Part shown: piece after piece, positions 45,997-58,708 of the stretch | How the letters are laid out: the number at the start of each line of letters is the position of its first letter | Numbering within the stretch: position 1 is the first letter of the stretch | Assembly: GCA_018296165.2 (NCBI GenBank) | Contig: JACKQL020000001.1 | Location: 744,001 to 808,000, forward strand | DNA from: Termitomyces sp. T153 | Taxonomy: Eukaryota > Basidiomycota > Agaricomycetes > Agaricales > Lyophyllaceae | Length of the DNA: 64,000 nt | Direction of reading: 5' to 3' | Made by a program: the position numbers and the translations under genes | Notes under the pieces: generated by a model | What the model saw: only the letters and a program-made list of their open reading frames with translations | Databases searched by the model: none | What the model was told of the DNA's origin: nothing

Positions 45997-46451
45997 GTAG
46001 ATGATAGGGGTCAGAGTCCATGACAGTCGGATCACGGGCGTGGGAAGGTGAAAGGAGTATAGAAAGTTGAATAGAAAATTTCCTTGATCATAAAGCTTCA
46101 CGGCTGCCCCTCGTTCCACAATCTATGGTTGTTACTTTCTCCTGGTATGTTGCTGTCTGTCAGCATTGCATTGAGTCTTACTGTCTGCTCTTCAGCATTC
46201 TGAATCACAACATTACCACAATTCTCTTCGGGCCCCTTGCTTTCCTCCTCGTCGACACGGACCGACCCCCTTAGGACCCAGCGTTCTCATTTCGACGCAC
46301 GCTCATCTATTTTTTTCTTGATTATTCGATGGGATAAATTGTTTTCCTTTTCTCGGAAGGTTGGAACTTGCCCCCTTGACATAGACCACTAGACAATAGA
46401 CTTTAACATCAGCGACCAATTCGAACCCGCTCGCTTCCGTTTTCCGTAACG
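45997..46451. other. Intergenic region, no gene seen
   Basis: 455 bp of presumed 3' flank of AP-4 epsilon and promoter/5' leader of the gene at 46452. It is T/C-rich near the end, as is common in basidiomycete leaders. Confidence 0.4.
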
Positions 46452-48110
46452 ATGAATGTCCTTAAGCATCCATCCTTCTTCCGCCCTGCCAACCACCATT
46501 CTTCCGCCCCCCCTACCTCCAACTCCTCGCCCCCTACTTCACGCCCTCACTCGAGTAATGGCTCCGAGCGCGCAGCACGTCCTCACAATAAGTTATCGCT
46601 GAGCGGATTCCGGCGCTCTTCGCCATCTCCAAGCGTGTCCATGAACATCGTCCCCACCACCCTCGTCCAGGATGGATCTTATTTGGAATTACTCAATCTT
46701 AAGTTAAGCGAAGCAGTGTCCAGGGCACTTGCTCAACCTTCCGGTCCGGCAGCTGTGAATGAGCAGCTTTCTGGAAAACGACCAATTCCAGCGGGTCGCG
46801 GGCATGCGCTTGGAAGTTTCATCGCATCGTGGGTACTTCATCTTTATAATACCGATCGTTGCTTCATAGTTGTGTTCAGAGAACTCAAGGCTACCCAAGA
46901 CTCTCCGCATCTACACAGAGCCATTATCCGCACTTTGCATCGCCCGCTGTCCGTTTTGTTGACAAACCTGTCTGCACACCTCGTGCCTCTTATCTCCTCT
47001 CCCGCTTTTCAGCAGGCGCCTGCGCCCTCGGTACATTCGCCCAATCTCAACCCCACCCAGATACATGCCATTGCCATCGCCACGTTTGTTGGAGAGCTGC
47101 TGGAAACTTTCGACGACTTTGAACTAGGAACAGATATTGATTTGCGGGGTGATGGTCTGAAGTTGATTCGTGAAGGCCTTGTCTCGTTGATCAACAGAGT
47201 AGTTGGTCCGATGATCAACACGATCCGCAACGAGTTGATGCCGCTTCTAGAAGCCCTTGAAATGCCGAATTCGTTACAAGGAACCAAGGTAGTCCCTGGT
47301 ATCAGAGGATTAACGGTTCATCATCCTTCCATCGTTGTATTACAAGCGATTATGCCTATCTATGCTAAGACAATCACGCGTTTCACCACTTCCGCCGCGT
47401 CTCAAACAGCGCTTGCTACCTTCCTTATTTCAATCGTGTGGCGGGGCTTGGTTGCTTTGGCTCATCGGCCCTATGTTCCCGCTTCGCCTCCGACCTCACC
47501 GGGCCTCGTTCCTGCTGCATTGAAGAAGAGCCGAGGAGCAACTCCTCCCCCTCTCACGCCACCTGCAGCCAGATTCAACATCAAGCTGCCTCCTTCCCGT
47601 CCTCCCTCTCCAAATCATATCATTCCAGCTTCAGCTGCAGCAGATGCTCGCGCCCTTTTCGATCTCCTCAGTCTGCTTCCACGACCAATGGGAGACAAAG
47701 AGTCTACGAGGCTGGCACGGGAGGTTGTTGACGACGCTTTCGAGGGGCTTCAAGCGCTACCCGATCTTCTAGACGCAGTCCACACAGTTCCAGCTAAATT
47801 GGACTCCCAAGAACGTCTCGATCAGGTAGCTCGCGAACTCGAGATTCTCGCCACTAAGGTTCCGCTCCTCATTGCGTTACCTGTCGTCCTTCAGGCACCC
47901 ACGAATGGGACAAGCACCGTGGTTGTGAGCAGCTTGATCGGCCTCTCGGCAACGCAGTACCGAAAGGAGTGCTTGTCTGGTTTTGGACGAGCAGAAGAGT
48001 GTGCAACTACGGTTGCACTTCGGATTCAGGATGTCCTGCCCAACAACCCGGATGTCCATCCAGTAGTTTCCAAGTGGTTAGATATGGAAATCACGGAAGC
48101 CTTGAACTAG
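46452..48110 (+). CDS. 552-residue protein of unknown function, single exon
   Basis: An uninterrupted frame from MNVLKHPSFFRPANHHSS to DMEITEALN, the longest intron-free gene of the window. The first 65 residues are Ser/Pro/His-rich and basic (RPHNKLSLSGFRRSSPSP). The middle is helical and hydrophobic, with segments such as RPLSVLLTNLSAHLVPLISS, IAIATFVGELLETFDDFELG and SLINRVVGPMINTIRNELMP. A proline-rich insert with PASPPTSPG and TPPPLTPP lies near residues 340-380, and the end again is helical (LATKVPLLIALPVVLQAP). No catalytic motif or true membrane helix recognised. Lack of introns is unusual among its neighbours. Possibly a helical-repeat adaptor. Confidence 0.72.
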   Translation: MNVLKHPSFFRPANHHSSAPPTSNSSPPTSRPHSSNGSERAARPHNKLSLSGFRRSSPSPSVSMNIVPTTLVQDGSYLELLNLKLSEAVSRALAQPSGPAAVNEQLSGKRPIPAGRGHALGSFIASWVLHLYNTDRCFIVVFRELKATQDSPHLHRAIIRTLHRPLSVLLTNLSAHLVPLISSPAFQQAPAPSVHSPNLNPTQIHAIAIATFVGELLETFDDFELGTDIDLRGDGLKLIREGLVSLINRVVGPMINTIRNELMPLLEALEMPNSLQGTKVVPGIRGLTVHHPSIVVLQAIMPIYAKTITRFTTSAASQTALATFLISIVWRGLVALAHRPYVPASPPTSPGLVPAALKKSRGATPPPLTPPAARFNIKLPPSRPPSPNHIIPASAAADARALFDLLSLLPRPMGDKESTRLAREVVDDAFEGLQALPDLLDAVHTVPAKLDSQERLDQVARELEILATKVPLLIALPVVLQAPTNGTSTVVVSSLIGLSATQYRKECLSGFGRAEECATTVALRIQDVLPNNPDVHPVVSKWLDMEITEALN

Positions 48111-48760
48111 TGTCTAAATATGCCACAGCCTGACTTTTGAACATTCGTCTTATTTTCCTTTTTTAGTTGCTCTAGATATGTGTTTGCATTGTTATTAGTA
48201 TCGCGTTCCATATTGATCGTTGTTTCATGTTCCTCTGTATAGACCTGGTGTTTGTGAAAGGACTAGGAGCTGACATCGTCACAAATATTGAGAGTTCCTT
48301 GAGCCCACCTGTCGATACCGGCTTTACTCGGGTTACGGTGTCAACTGGTCCGGTCCCGTCTCCCTACGGCTCGTTATGTGAAGTGGAGCTCTGCCCCATA
48401 AGTATCAGCGGGAGTTTCTTGGGAACCACCCGTCAATATCCCGATACCGGCTGTAAATACCAGCTGTACTCAGGTTCTCGGGTTCCGGACAGGTAACCAG
48501 ACCGGCCACGACTTGTCTGAAGCCTGTTGAGCATGTCTGCAGCCCAAAAATAGTTTATGTAGCCGTGAATATAGGCATTACAAATAGCGATCATTAACAA
48601 GTGATCAACGGATCTAAAACGAACGGGAGGTCACTATTGTTTTTTTCTGCAAAGGTATTGCTAGACTATGCACATACTACTTGATCGAGTATCATCCCCA
48701 ACTTAAGTACGGATTACACAAATGAAAAACAAAATTACCAAGATGTATCTATTTCACTGA
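48111..48760. other. Intergenic region with internal short repeats
   Basis: No gene recognised. Two related stretches, around GATACCGGCTTTACTC (48317) and GATACCGGCTGTAAAT (48441), give a local repeat. The short ORF 48227-48496 has no domain. It separates two convergent genes. Confidence 0.4.
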
Positions 48761-50267
48761 TCAGACTGGGTTGAATGGAGCGAAGATCAACGTACCTTTC
48801 CCTCGTTTCTCTTGCCTCATTCGCTCCATCAATCGTAAGGCATGTTTGTCCATAATGTCAACATACAACTTTAGTGAGGTTCGCTCCCAATCTGAAATTG
48901 CTATGAGGCGTATATCGGTGTCAAACTGAAAAAGCGGTACCGGAATGGTGTTCCGTAGAATCGCCCTCTGACCTGCGGAATGTGTCGAGTTCTTGCAACA
49001 GCTGGTTGACAGTGGGTACACTCTCTGGGTCAAAGTCCTCAATGTGTTCAGGATCCACCGGGACACATACACGTCCAGTTTTTGGATGGACACAAAACGG
49101 TGCTTTCAGCAGATGGTTTCTGTGTTTGGATACCTCAGCATCTATCCGTGGGTACGTATAGAACAGGATGATGTCTTCCATCGTAGCTATTAGATTATTC
49201 TGTGGAATGTTCACCAGAAGATTGACATCATATGATAACAATGAACGGACCCTTTGTGGAGATCCCTTCTCGTAACTCTTGACTTCTTTTTTAAAATCTT
49301 GCCACTTGTCCTCTGACGAGCGGTCTGGATCATCGGTCCACTTCGCACGAAGATGAGATACTGTTTTCGAGTCAGGAATCTGTTCCAGCAATGTTTCGTA
49401 GCCTTCTTTAGACGCAAATAGATTCTGATCGCTCAGAATGAGGTCAGAAAAAGTTTCTTTGAGGAGATCGACAGCGGCTCTATGCTGTATGAGGCAGTGT
49501 TGAATTGATGAAGAATAATCACACACTGTAGAGAAGGGGGTAGCGATCGCGACCCAGATCGGACATTCAACTTCTTGTTTGACTCCTGGCCACCGTGTAC
49601 CACGGTCATCCAACCAACTAAGGCCTTCCGTTGATCATCCGTCAAGTCCATCGCTTCTTTGTCGGAGATCCACAAATGGATGCCACGCCGACCAGAATAC
49701 ACCCAGAGAAGATCTTCATATCCAAACTGTTCGCGTATTGCAACGTTGAGAACTTTCACTGCTAATGCTATGAAAACCCAGCAGCGCTTGCAAATGTCGG
49801 CCCCCGAACAACACGTCCGCACGGGGTCATAATCAGTCATGTCGATGTCGAACACTAGCTCGCGTTGTAGAGGATTGAACATTCCAGGTCTCGCTGTCTT
49901 TTTGTCTCTTGGCTATGTTACCAAGATGAGGCTATGAGGTGGCATAATTGACTTGAAAGACGAACTCGCAGAGAATAGACAGGCCCAACCTCAAACCGTG
50001 TTGGGTTTAAGTGACAAATTTGTTTCTTGAGCTCCTCTACCGTACTAAAGCTGTTGTAACGGAGATACACATCACCCGGAAGCGTAAACGCGAACTCGCG
50101 ATTTGTGAAAAGACGCGTCGGAACGTGTTCGTGATTAAGCCAGTTGAAGACAGACTTAAAAGGATATAGGCGACGGTAAAAGGTCAACATGACCTCTGAA
50201 AAGTCAATTCAATTATTAGTAGATGAATACAGGCTAACATACCAGGAGATGTGTCAACAGTTGCCAT
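48761..50267 (-). CDS. PRI1: DNA primase small (catalytic) subunit
   Basis: ATG at 50267 (MATVDTSPE, intron, VMLTFYRRLYPFKSVF), stop at 48761. The catalytic core is clear: GDVYLRYNSF, ELVFDIDMTDYDPVRTCC (two active-site aspartates in DIDMTDYD), ADICKRCW (zinc-site cysteines), VYSGRRGIHLWISD (the conserved SGxRG-H motif of primases) and DDQRKALVGW. The C-terminal half has NLIATMEDIILFYTYPRID, AEVSKHRNHLLKAPFCVHPKTGR and CVPVDPEHIEDFD, the third catalytic region in this family. This is the p48/p49 polypeptide of the polymerase alpha-primase complex that starts Okazaki fragments. At least five short introns. Confidence 0.93.
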
Positions 50268-51493
50268 TGGTAAGGCGATGAAAGAATATCACAAAGGTGA
50301 ATGCAACCGGAGATGGGAGAGAGTCACGGTTCGGACGTTGGCGACTGTCACGGACGTCGGAAGCAACCCCGCGGTAGATGCCAATTTAGTAACTATTCAA
50401 CTTGGTAACCAAATAATCCCGAGTCGTTTCGCACTCAAACAATTCAGTAATACTTACTGCAAGTTCAAGGGTCTATGGACGAAGATAAATTCAAGATCAA
50501 CTGATGCACCTCTTGCCGTTAAAGCGGTGAGTGCTGAGCGGAAATTCGGGCACAGCTCATCGAGCGGCATGGCATGTGTTGCGTCTCGTACAATCAAATA
50601 TTTGATGGGACAGGCTCGGAACCTCTCGTTATTGGACCAAAGTACGCAATTTCCAAGGGGAAATTTGGGTACTGGCAGGCATGTGTTTGCGTCTCGTACA
50701 ATCAAATGTTTCATGGATCAGGCGAACTCTCTTTACTGGATCAGAATAATATGCCGACTCTTGAGACGATAGAAAAAACTGTGCGAGCTTTGACCCTCCA
50801 AATAATGGCTCAAGCGGCGTCGGGACACACCCAGTTCCAGTGAGATAACTATAATCTTGAGATCGAGGCACGCAACCTGCCTGCCATGTTTACGAAGTCT
50901 TCGGCCAACCCATGAACTTGAACTATTCAAATCCTCCTTGATTCGGTATGCTTGGGCGTTAGCCTTACTTCGTCCCGCCAGGTACATGATATCGACGTGT
51001 TCAAGGGCTATGTAGAGACGCGGACTCGAAATAGACATTCTACCCATTGTCGATCGATACAGCGCTTCATCTGCTCAGCTTTAGTTCAACATTAGCGTTG
51101 AACTGCAATCTGACTTGCATAGTAAAACACTCCGGAGATCCGTTTCCGCCCAACCCTGAGGACCTCGATTCCGACCCGCAAGGACAAATATTACGGAACC
51201 AGAATATTTTCCGCCACTCTGATCGCTTTTCGAGGGCCCACAACTGTTCACAACTGCCGAAGGATGGGAACTTTATGTGGGGAGATATGTCAAATTTGGT
51301 CTCCCTTGTCATGAAACTAGGCACGGCCGACGAAAGACCCCTTCATTTACCCCGATTTCGCAACGGCATCAATCTACCTCGAGTTCTGCACACTTGATCA
51401 TACACCTCTGGTGAATTTACTCAGAGGTATAAAGGGGAGACCGGATATGCTCAGCAACAACCCAACACCTAGATCACTTCTATCCAGGGCGAT
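50268..51493. other. Intergenic region with a ~70-bp direct repeat
   Basis: ORFs here are short and lack family resemblance. A direct repeat, GCGTCTCGTACAATCAAAT, occurs near 50580 and 50690, with similarity extending over about 70 bp each (ending in a GGATCAG/GGACCA block). The last part up to 51493 should contain the peroxidase promoter. Confidence 0.45.
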
Positions 51494-53343
<1,850 letters not shown>

Positions 53344-54204
53344 ATCTCGATGAGTTTGGGCCTTTTATTTAAGTTGTCTGTATCCCTATAGTTCGGGAAA
53401 TAGATGTTACCGAGAGTATTTGTAATGGATTGGTAGTTTACCTTATCTACACTTTTATCCATGAAACATCTTACATTATCTCAAACTTTACAATTTACAT
53501 ACTCGACTTTCTAACTGTTCATTCTATCCTCACTGAGAATTTGTGTAGTGATACTGGTGAACTCTGTCACCTTATCATTACATATTTTGAACAATTTCAA
53601 GTTACCAAACTACCTACTACTTGCCATTGCTACTGGCTCCCCCTTAGCCTGATCAACCAAGGAACCCCACCTGCTATGGGCAACACCATAAATACTTGCG
53701 AAAAACACAACTGAAACTACACGATGTCCACACAAGCTGAAGCTGTGAGGCCACCAGTGGACCTGCAATTAAGGTACTGAAACCTAGAGACAGTGGCAGA
53801 GCTAGCACCTGCTACCAAGAAGAAATCAGTAATGACTAATTCAGGAGTGGCACCTCCTGCATTGCCTAATGACTCAGGCAAGGTCATTAGAAGAGGCTAT
53901 CTGGTAGGTGACAGGTGTAAGGTGCTCAAAGACCTTGGATGCAATTGCATCTGACAGTACCCCAGAGACCTTGTCATTAATATCATCTTCTGAGAGAGGT
54001 GTGACTGCAAGGACTGCATTCTTTGCATCTCTTTCAATCTTTGTCCTTTGGGTGGGTAGAGGAGAAGGGTGTGCTTGATAAAGGCAGGAGCAGCTGTGAA
54101 GCCAATTTTCGAGCAAGAATTCACAGTTTTGCTTGACTATGCAAGCTACAATTTACAAACCATCAAGACCCCAGAAGGAATGGTTGCTGATCAAAAAGCA
54201 GTCT
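53344..54204. other. CpG-poor, gene-poor region after the peroxidase
   Basis: No intact gene. The stretch from about 53560 has very few CG dinucleotides, unlike its surroundings, and a minus-strand ORF at 53874-54116 (with TPLSEDDINDKVSGVLSDA) may be a decayed transposable-element or gene piece; I cannot identify it. Confidence 0.45.
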
Positions 54205-54455
54205 GCTCAAATTCTTCCTTGGACATCCCAATGTCACAGCTCAATCTCCTGGTCCTTGAACATGTCAGTATGACTTGGTTCCCTTGAGGGACCATCAAAT
54301 GGTTTACCCATTGTAGATTCTATCACCAGTATTTTCTTTAGAATAGGAGAGGCCAGGCTCACTCCAGATGAAGTTGTTGCTCTTTTTGCATCCTAAGCAA
54401 GTGTCTGTCATCAACATAATACTGAAATCCAATATTTTCTTCTAGTCACTCTGTG
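54205..54455 (+). pseudogene. Mutated fragment of the manganese-peroxidase gene
   Basis: Aligns with 52145-52407 of the intact gene, including exon and intron parts: ATTCTTCCTTGGACATCCCA against GTTCTTCCTTGGACGTCCCA, CTCACTCCAGATGAAGTTGT identical, and GTGTCTGTCATCAACAT against GCGTCTGTCGTCAACAT. The differences are mainly CG to TG or CA. The frame is broken (TAA follows GCATCC) and neither end of the gene is present. Since introns are kept, it arose by DNA duplication rather than reverse transcription. Confidence 0.85.
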
Positions 54456-54481
54456 ATTTTACATCAGTAATAGCTAGAGTG

Positions 54482-54811
54482 TCAAAAGTGATCAATCATA
54501 CATGAAGTTTTTCCTTTGCACTTGAGCTTCCTTTCAATGAAAGACTGAGGAGAAGACTGAGGCTGATTCTCTAATTCTACTGTGGAGACCTCCTCAGTTT
54601 TCTCTTGATGTTCTTCATCTTTCTTGGAGTCGCTTTCATCGCTAGAGCTCAGAGAACCAGAATCAGAGCTCAAGGAATCACCACTAAATGGGTCTGATCC
54701 AATGGTGAGGTCATGATCGAGCATAGAGATAGAATTGAAAGTATCAAGTAGAGCAGATTTTGTTTTCTTTTGCAGGAGGAGGCATGGACGACGATGGATA
54801 CAACGAAACAA
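54482..54811 (-). other. Low-complexity open frame of unknown nature
   Basis: An open frame with a serine/aspartate-rich core (SGDSLSSDSGSLSSSDESD), followed by KKDEEHQEKTEE. It lies in the CpG-poor region beside the peroxidase relic and could be an exon of a decayed element or of an unknown gene. No start or splice evidence. Confidence 0.25.
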
Positions 54812-55296
54812 GGGGAAGATTTGACTAAGTACAAAAGTCCGCTAACTGCCATCATTTTTGCAAACGGCTGTAATGTTTACTTGTGCGGCACAGCTCCAAT
54901 TTGATCCATTTCTCACCACTAGCTCAAGATACCCTATACATTTCTTTTCGGTCTAAATTTTTGGTCGGATTCAGTCGAATGGATGTTCAAAGTTGTAACG
55001 GTCGGTGCCAGTGTACACCGTAACAAGTTGAACTCCCAAACCTTCGACGACAGCGGCTTCAAACGGTCATCTACTGTCATGTACTATATCGTCAGGATAA
55101 GGTTATATAAAAGGTGAAACATGACCAAAACATGACACCGCAATGACCCTGTAGAGAGAAGGGCTCGCCGGCTGGATTAAATGGTCAATCGTAGTACTAC
55201 GGTAGTACTACTAGTAAGTAGCATCTTAACGCCCGGTGTCCGGACGCGCTCAATCTCTGTAATTGACCTTGCCGGTTCTGACGTGAGGACTCACGA

Positions 55297-56060
55297 TGCT
55301 AGGGCTACCAAGTGCCAACCGCGCCGTATACCGTCTTAGGGTCCTTCTGTACAGTGCCTCGGGTCTCCCATACTGTCATTCATGTGGAATCTTTTGAAGA
55401 GAAATATCGTAAGTAATGATCTACTACAGCATTACGGTATGGATCGATCAATCTGTAGTAAGTAGAATCGCATAGCTAATCCACCGGCAAGTGCTGCAGC
55501 TTGAATTAGGCTACCAAGTGCCAACCGCATTACAGACCGTCTTACGGCCGTATCTGTCCGGGTACCTTGTGACGGGTCTTCTGTATCGTCATCCGTGTGG
55601 AATCTTTTGAGGTGGAAATACCGTAATAACCTACAGCATTTACAACTATAGTTACGGTATGGTAGGACTCTCAATCATCTGTAAGCAGTAGAATCGCATC
55701 GCTAATCACCAAGCTGTTCAGAGGACTCGCCTTGCCGGCTGGATCTGGATAGACCTTGCCGTACGGCTGTAAGTATCCTGCAGTTACTGTTAGCACTTGG
55801 CAGCCTAGCATGAGTTCGGCCCCCTTCATCCAAGAAACAGGCCGTGGACAGATACTGCATCATTTCAAGTCGATAATTAACCACCGTTCGTGATTGCCCT
55901 ATGCCATATGGGTCACCCGCGCCGTCATCCGTATGAAGTTCTTGAGGAAGCATCAACTACCGTAATACAGTATAACACATGCCATTCCGGCTACTGATAG
56001 TTGATACTTAGGGTATGGATCGATCAATCTGTACTAAGCGTTCACAAGATATTGCCTTGC
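55297..56060. repeat. Degenerate ~206-bp tandem repeat with an inverted end
   Basis: Unit 1 (55304-55509) and unit 2 (from 55510) both begin GCTACCAAGTGCCAACCGC and share CCGTCTTA, CATTCATGTGGAATCTTTTGA against CATCCGTGTGGAATCTTTTGA (each quoted only in part), TTACGGTATGG and AGTAGAATCGCAT. A third, diverged copy covers about 55920-56060 with GTATGGATCGATCAATCTGTA, also present in unit 1 at 55438. The start motif occurs in reverse complement at 55789-55815 (TTAGCACTTGGCAGCCTAGCAT), so part of the array is flanked by an inverted repeat. A short palindrome-rich stretch with GTACTACTAGTAAGTAG lies just upstream at 55203-55220. Confidence 0.75.
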
Positions 56061-56409
56061 TGATTCACCAGTGAAGTGGCACCCATAACTGGTAAGGCAA
56101 AAACAACCATCTCGACGTCCATCACAATACCGGTATCTGCCGTGCCGTAGACCATTCCGTACATTGACCAAGTTGATTAGCCTTGTACACTGCGCGGCAC
56201 TCGAAGCTTGACCATCCGAAATCGTACTTAGTGAACCTCGTGTGCGACGTGGTGTTGTTGTCTGAAGTGTTGAACTCATTTGCAAAATGCATCGAACAAT
56301 GGCTTGAAAATTCTGATGAGTAGTAGATATACAGGTTCAGTATGAGAGCAAAGAGAAGACGTAAAACAATTATACTAATGAGATTCATGGATATTAAAGG
56401 GTGAACGAC

Positions 56410-57493
56410 TTATCCAACAAGAGGAGCTCTCTCCTCGTCAGAAAGCGCAACACGGCCTCCACGTACGCGTTTGAAAACTCCAAAAGCGCCCTTGGCAACC
56501 CAAATGAGAGCCAAAATGGAAAACACAAAGGCACTCCAGTGGACAAATAGAGATTTCGTCTGCTGAGCAAAGATAGCCCACAAAGACCAAGCGATCGCAA
56601 TAGAGGCCGGGAGATCACCCTCAGGGGAGGAGAAAGCATAAGTGGCAGCCGTACCCTCAAGGAAAAAGCTAAGTCGATGGTATGAGTGAAGCTGACAATG
56701 GATGAATCTCCAGAGACTCACAGGGCAATAAATACGAAGACTTTGGTCCAGATGCCATCATGTTGCTTCGACGCATTTACACCAAAGGCCTCAAAAGCGC
56801 TGAGAACTACGAGGACGGTGGTCCAGCCATGGTAGAGCGAGAAGGGGAGGTGGATGAAAAGTTCGTCAGCAGTCTGCTGAGGTGAGTGATGCTTCTTGAC
56901 GATGTAATAAATGTGCTGTATATGACGTCAGAGCGGGTGGACTGGAAAGAATAGGAATCATACTCATACTTACCGTGACTGTTGAGCTGACGAACAGAGC
57001 AAACACAAGCTCTGAATGATAAATAAGGTCAATATATGACCCCTAGGAAGCGGACTACGGAGTGCATACCAAGGTAGAAACTGTGTCTAGACGAGAAATA
57101 GATGTACATGGCATTCAAAACAGCAAGAAGGGGGAAACGCCAGGATATCCCGTCGACAATGACACGCTTGCCTGCCGGAAAGAACTGGTAAATGACGGTG
57201 CCAAGGAGCAAGGTGTGAATTAGGGGCCTGGGCGAGAGATGAGAGGGACGAAAGGAGAGACAAAGTGACAAGATGTTACCAGATGAGAAAGGCCCATAGG
57301 GCAGGGGTGATGTAGGTTTCCTTTCTGTGGGAGTGAATGCCTCCGGGGAATGCAAAGGTGTAGTAGGCGTTTGAGCCAAAGAAGAGGAAGTAGGTGATGA
57401 GATTAACGATCTGTGGGACGGTGAGCAGGATAGATGGGTATGGCAGGAGGGGTCAACCTTGAGAAAGAGGGCGTCCGTCCAAGAGTCGGCCAT
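56410..57493 (-). CDS. Polytopic membrane protein, function unknown
   Basis: ATG at 57493 ([17 protein letters not shown]), stop at 56410. Several hydrophobic segments are visible after splicing: [123 protein letters not shown] and [21 protein letters not shown] short basic tail follows ([20 protein letters not shown]). About eight to nine membrane helices and no hydrophilic domain: a small integral membrane protein of a fungal family I cannot name. It is divergent from the PHD gene, with 74 bp between start codons. Confidence 0.75.
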
Positions 57494-57567
57494 GGTGGTA
57501 CGAACGAGGAGTGCCTCAAGGCGGGGGTGCGTGTTTATGTATTGTGCGCAGCATTACGTCACCGCTC

Positions 57568-58176
57568 ATGTCTAGATTTTGCGCCGCCTGTGCAGGCAGC
57601 GACAGCACTCCCAAAAACTTCCTCCTCACATGCTCGTCCTGCGCCACCTCCTACCACCATCGCTGTCACAAACCAGAACTCACAGACCCTCTCCTCGTTG
57701 CTCTCGTCAAGGCCACCACCGACGCTGCCAAGGGGTCCGCCGACAACAAACCCACCTTGCAGACCTGGATCTGTGCCGCGTGCACGTCTGCACCCATTGA
57801 TCTCACCATCAGCGATTCAGACCAAGACACGCCAGCCAAAAATCGGACCGAGGTTAATGTTGTCCAGCAGGATATCAAGCGAGAGCGGCTCAAGGCTGAA
57901 GAACTCCCAGCCAGTCTTCCGCCCCGCAAATACAACATTGCGTCCACTTGGATACACAAACAACATGCAGATTCTCAAGCTGGTGATGCTTGGGACCGTC
58001 TGGCCGTGAAGAACCGTCCTCGCCGTCCTCGAAAAGTAACCGAGCCACCCGTGAAGCCAATTACCAGACAGCCGTTCGTCTACGTGGCTGCACACTGGCT
58101 CGAAAGTCGGCGCTCCACACTCCAATTTAACACGCACGGTCAGTTTTTAGAGTTTCCATTCCACCTGCTCTCTTAG
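57568..58176 (+). CDS. PHD-type zinc-finger protein
   Basis: Starts MSRFCAACAGSDSTPKNF. Cysteine spacing is that of a PHD finger: C-x2-C (FCAACAG), C-x2-C (LLTCSSCATSYHHRCH, with HxxC), then after a 30-residue insert WICAACTS for the last C-x2-C. The rest is basic with RPRRPRKVTEPPVKPITR and a conserved-looking FVYVAAHWLESRR. PHD fingers read histone H3 tails, so a chromatin role is likely but inferred. Reading through stops at 58176. A splice from the HTH codons (GTCAGT at 58140) to 58221 would instead extend the protein to about 58378, ending RKGFSK; I cannot choose. Confidence 0.72.
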   Translation: MSRFCAACAGSDSTPKNFLLTCSSCATSYHHRCHKPELTDPLLVALVKATTDAAKGSADNKPTLQTWICAACTSAPIDLTISDSDQDTPAKNRTEVNVVQQDIKRERLKAEELPASLPPRKYNIASTWIHKQHADSQAGDAWDRLAVKNRPRRPRKVTEPPVKPITRQPFVYVAAHWLESRRSTLQFNTHGQFLEFPFHLLS

Positions 58177-58708
58177 ATTGCATCCTTATAGAACCAAAAT
58201 AATATGATTCATCTGATCTAGCCCACGCTCTATCAAATATCCAAAGCTCGTCTTCTGCTCGCATACTCCCGGTGTCAGATGACTTGGACCGAGCTTCTGA
58301 ATCTTCATATACCCTAATCACGATAGTCATCGCATCTTGTAAATATGCTCTCTCGTCACTTCGTAAAGGATTTTCAAAATAAATCGACTTAGGACATCTT
58401 CCAAGCTTATCTGAAAGCTCAAAGTCGCATATGGATTGTGCTGTTTTTAGACCTTAAATGCTGAGACGCTTAATATCTAGAACGATGTCCCTTTCGCTCA
58501 TTTCCTGCTAGTCGTACACAGTTCCTGTCCCACTGCAATGGCTTTCAATGACCGTGGTAACCTCAAAGATTCTTCGGAAATAAATTGGAAATAATGAGCT
58601 TCCCATCAACCCAGCTGCCGTGACTGAAACTTTAACCATCCGCCGTGGTCGCCGTGGAAGCGCATTTCGAAAAGCTATCTATTATTCTTACGGCAGTCGA
58701 TAAACTCG

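Noticed and set aside
50251..50772. 173-residue + strand ORF beside the primase start
   Set aside because: Its apparent internal peptide repeat comes from a DNA direct repeat; the start overlaps the primase first exon.
53430..53714. Possible exon just after the peroxidase
   Set aside because: AT-rich and CpG-poor, hydrophobic by composition only; the peroxidase already ends at 53343 with a family-like tail.
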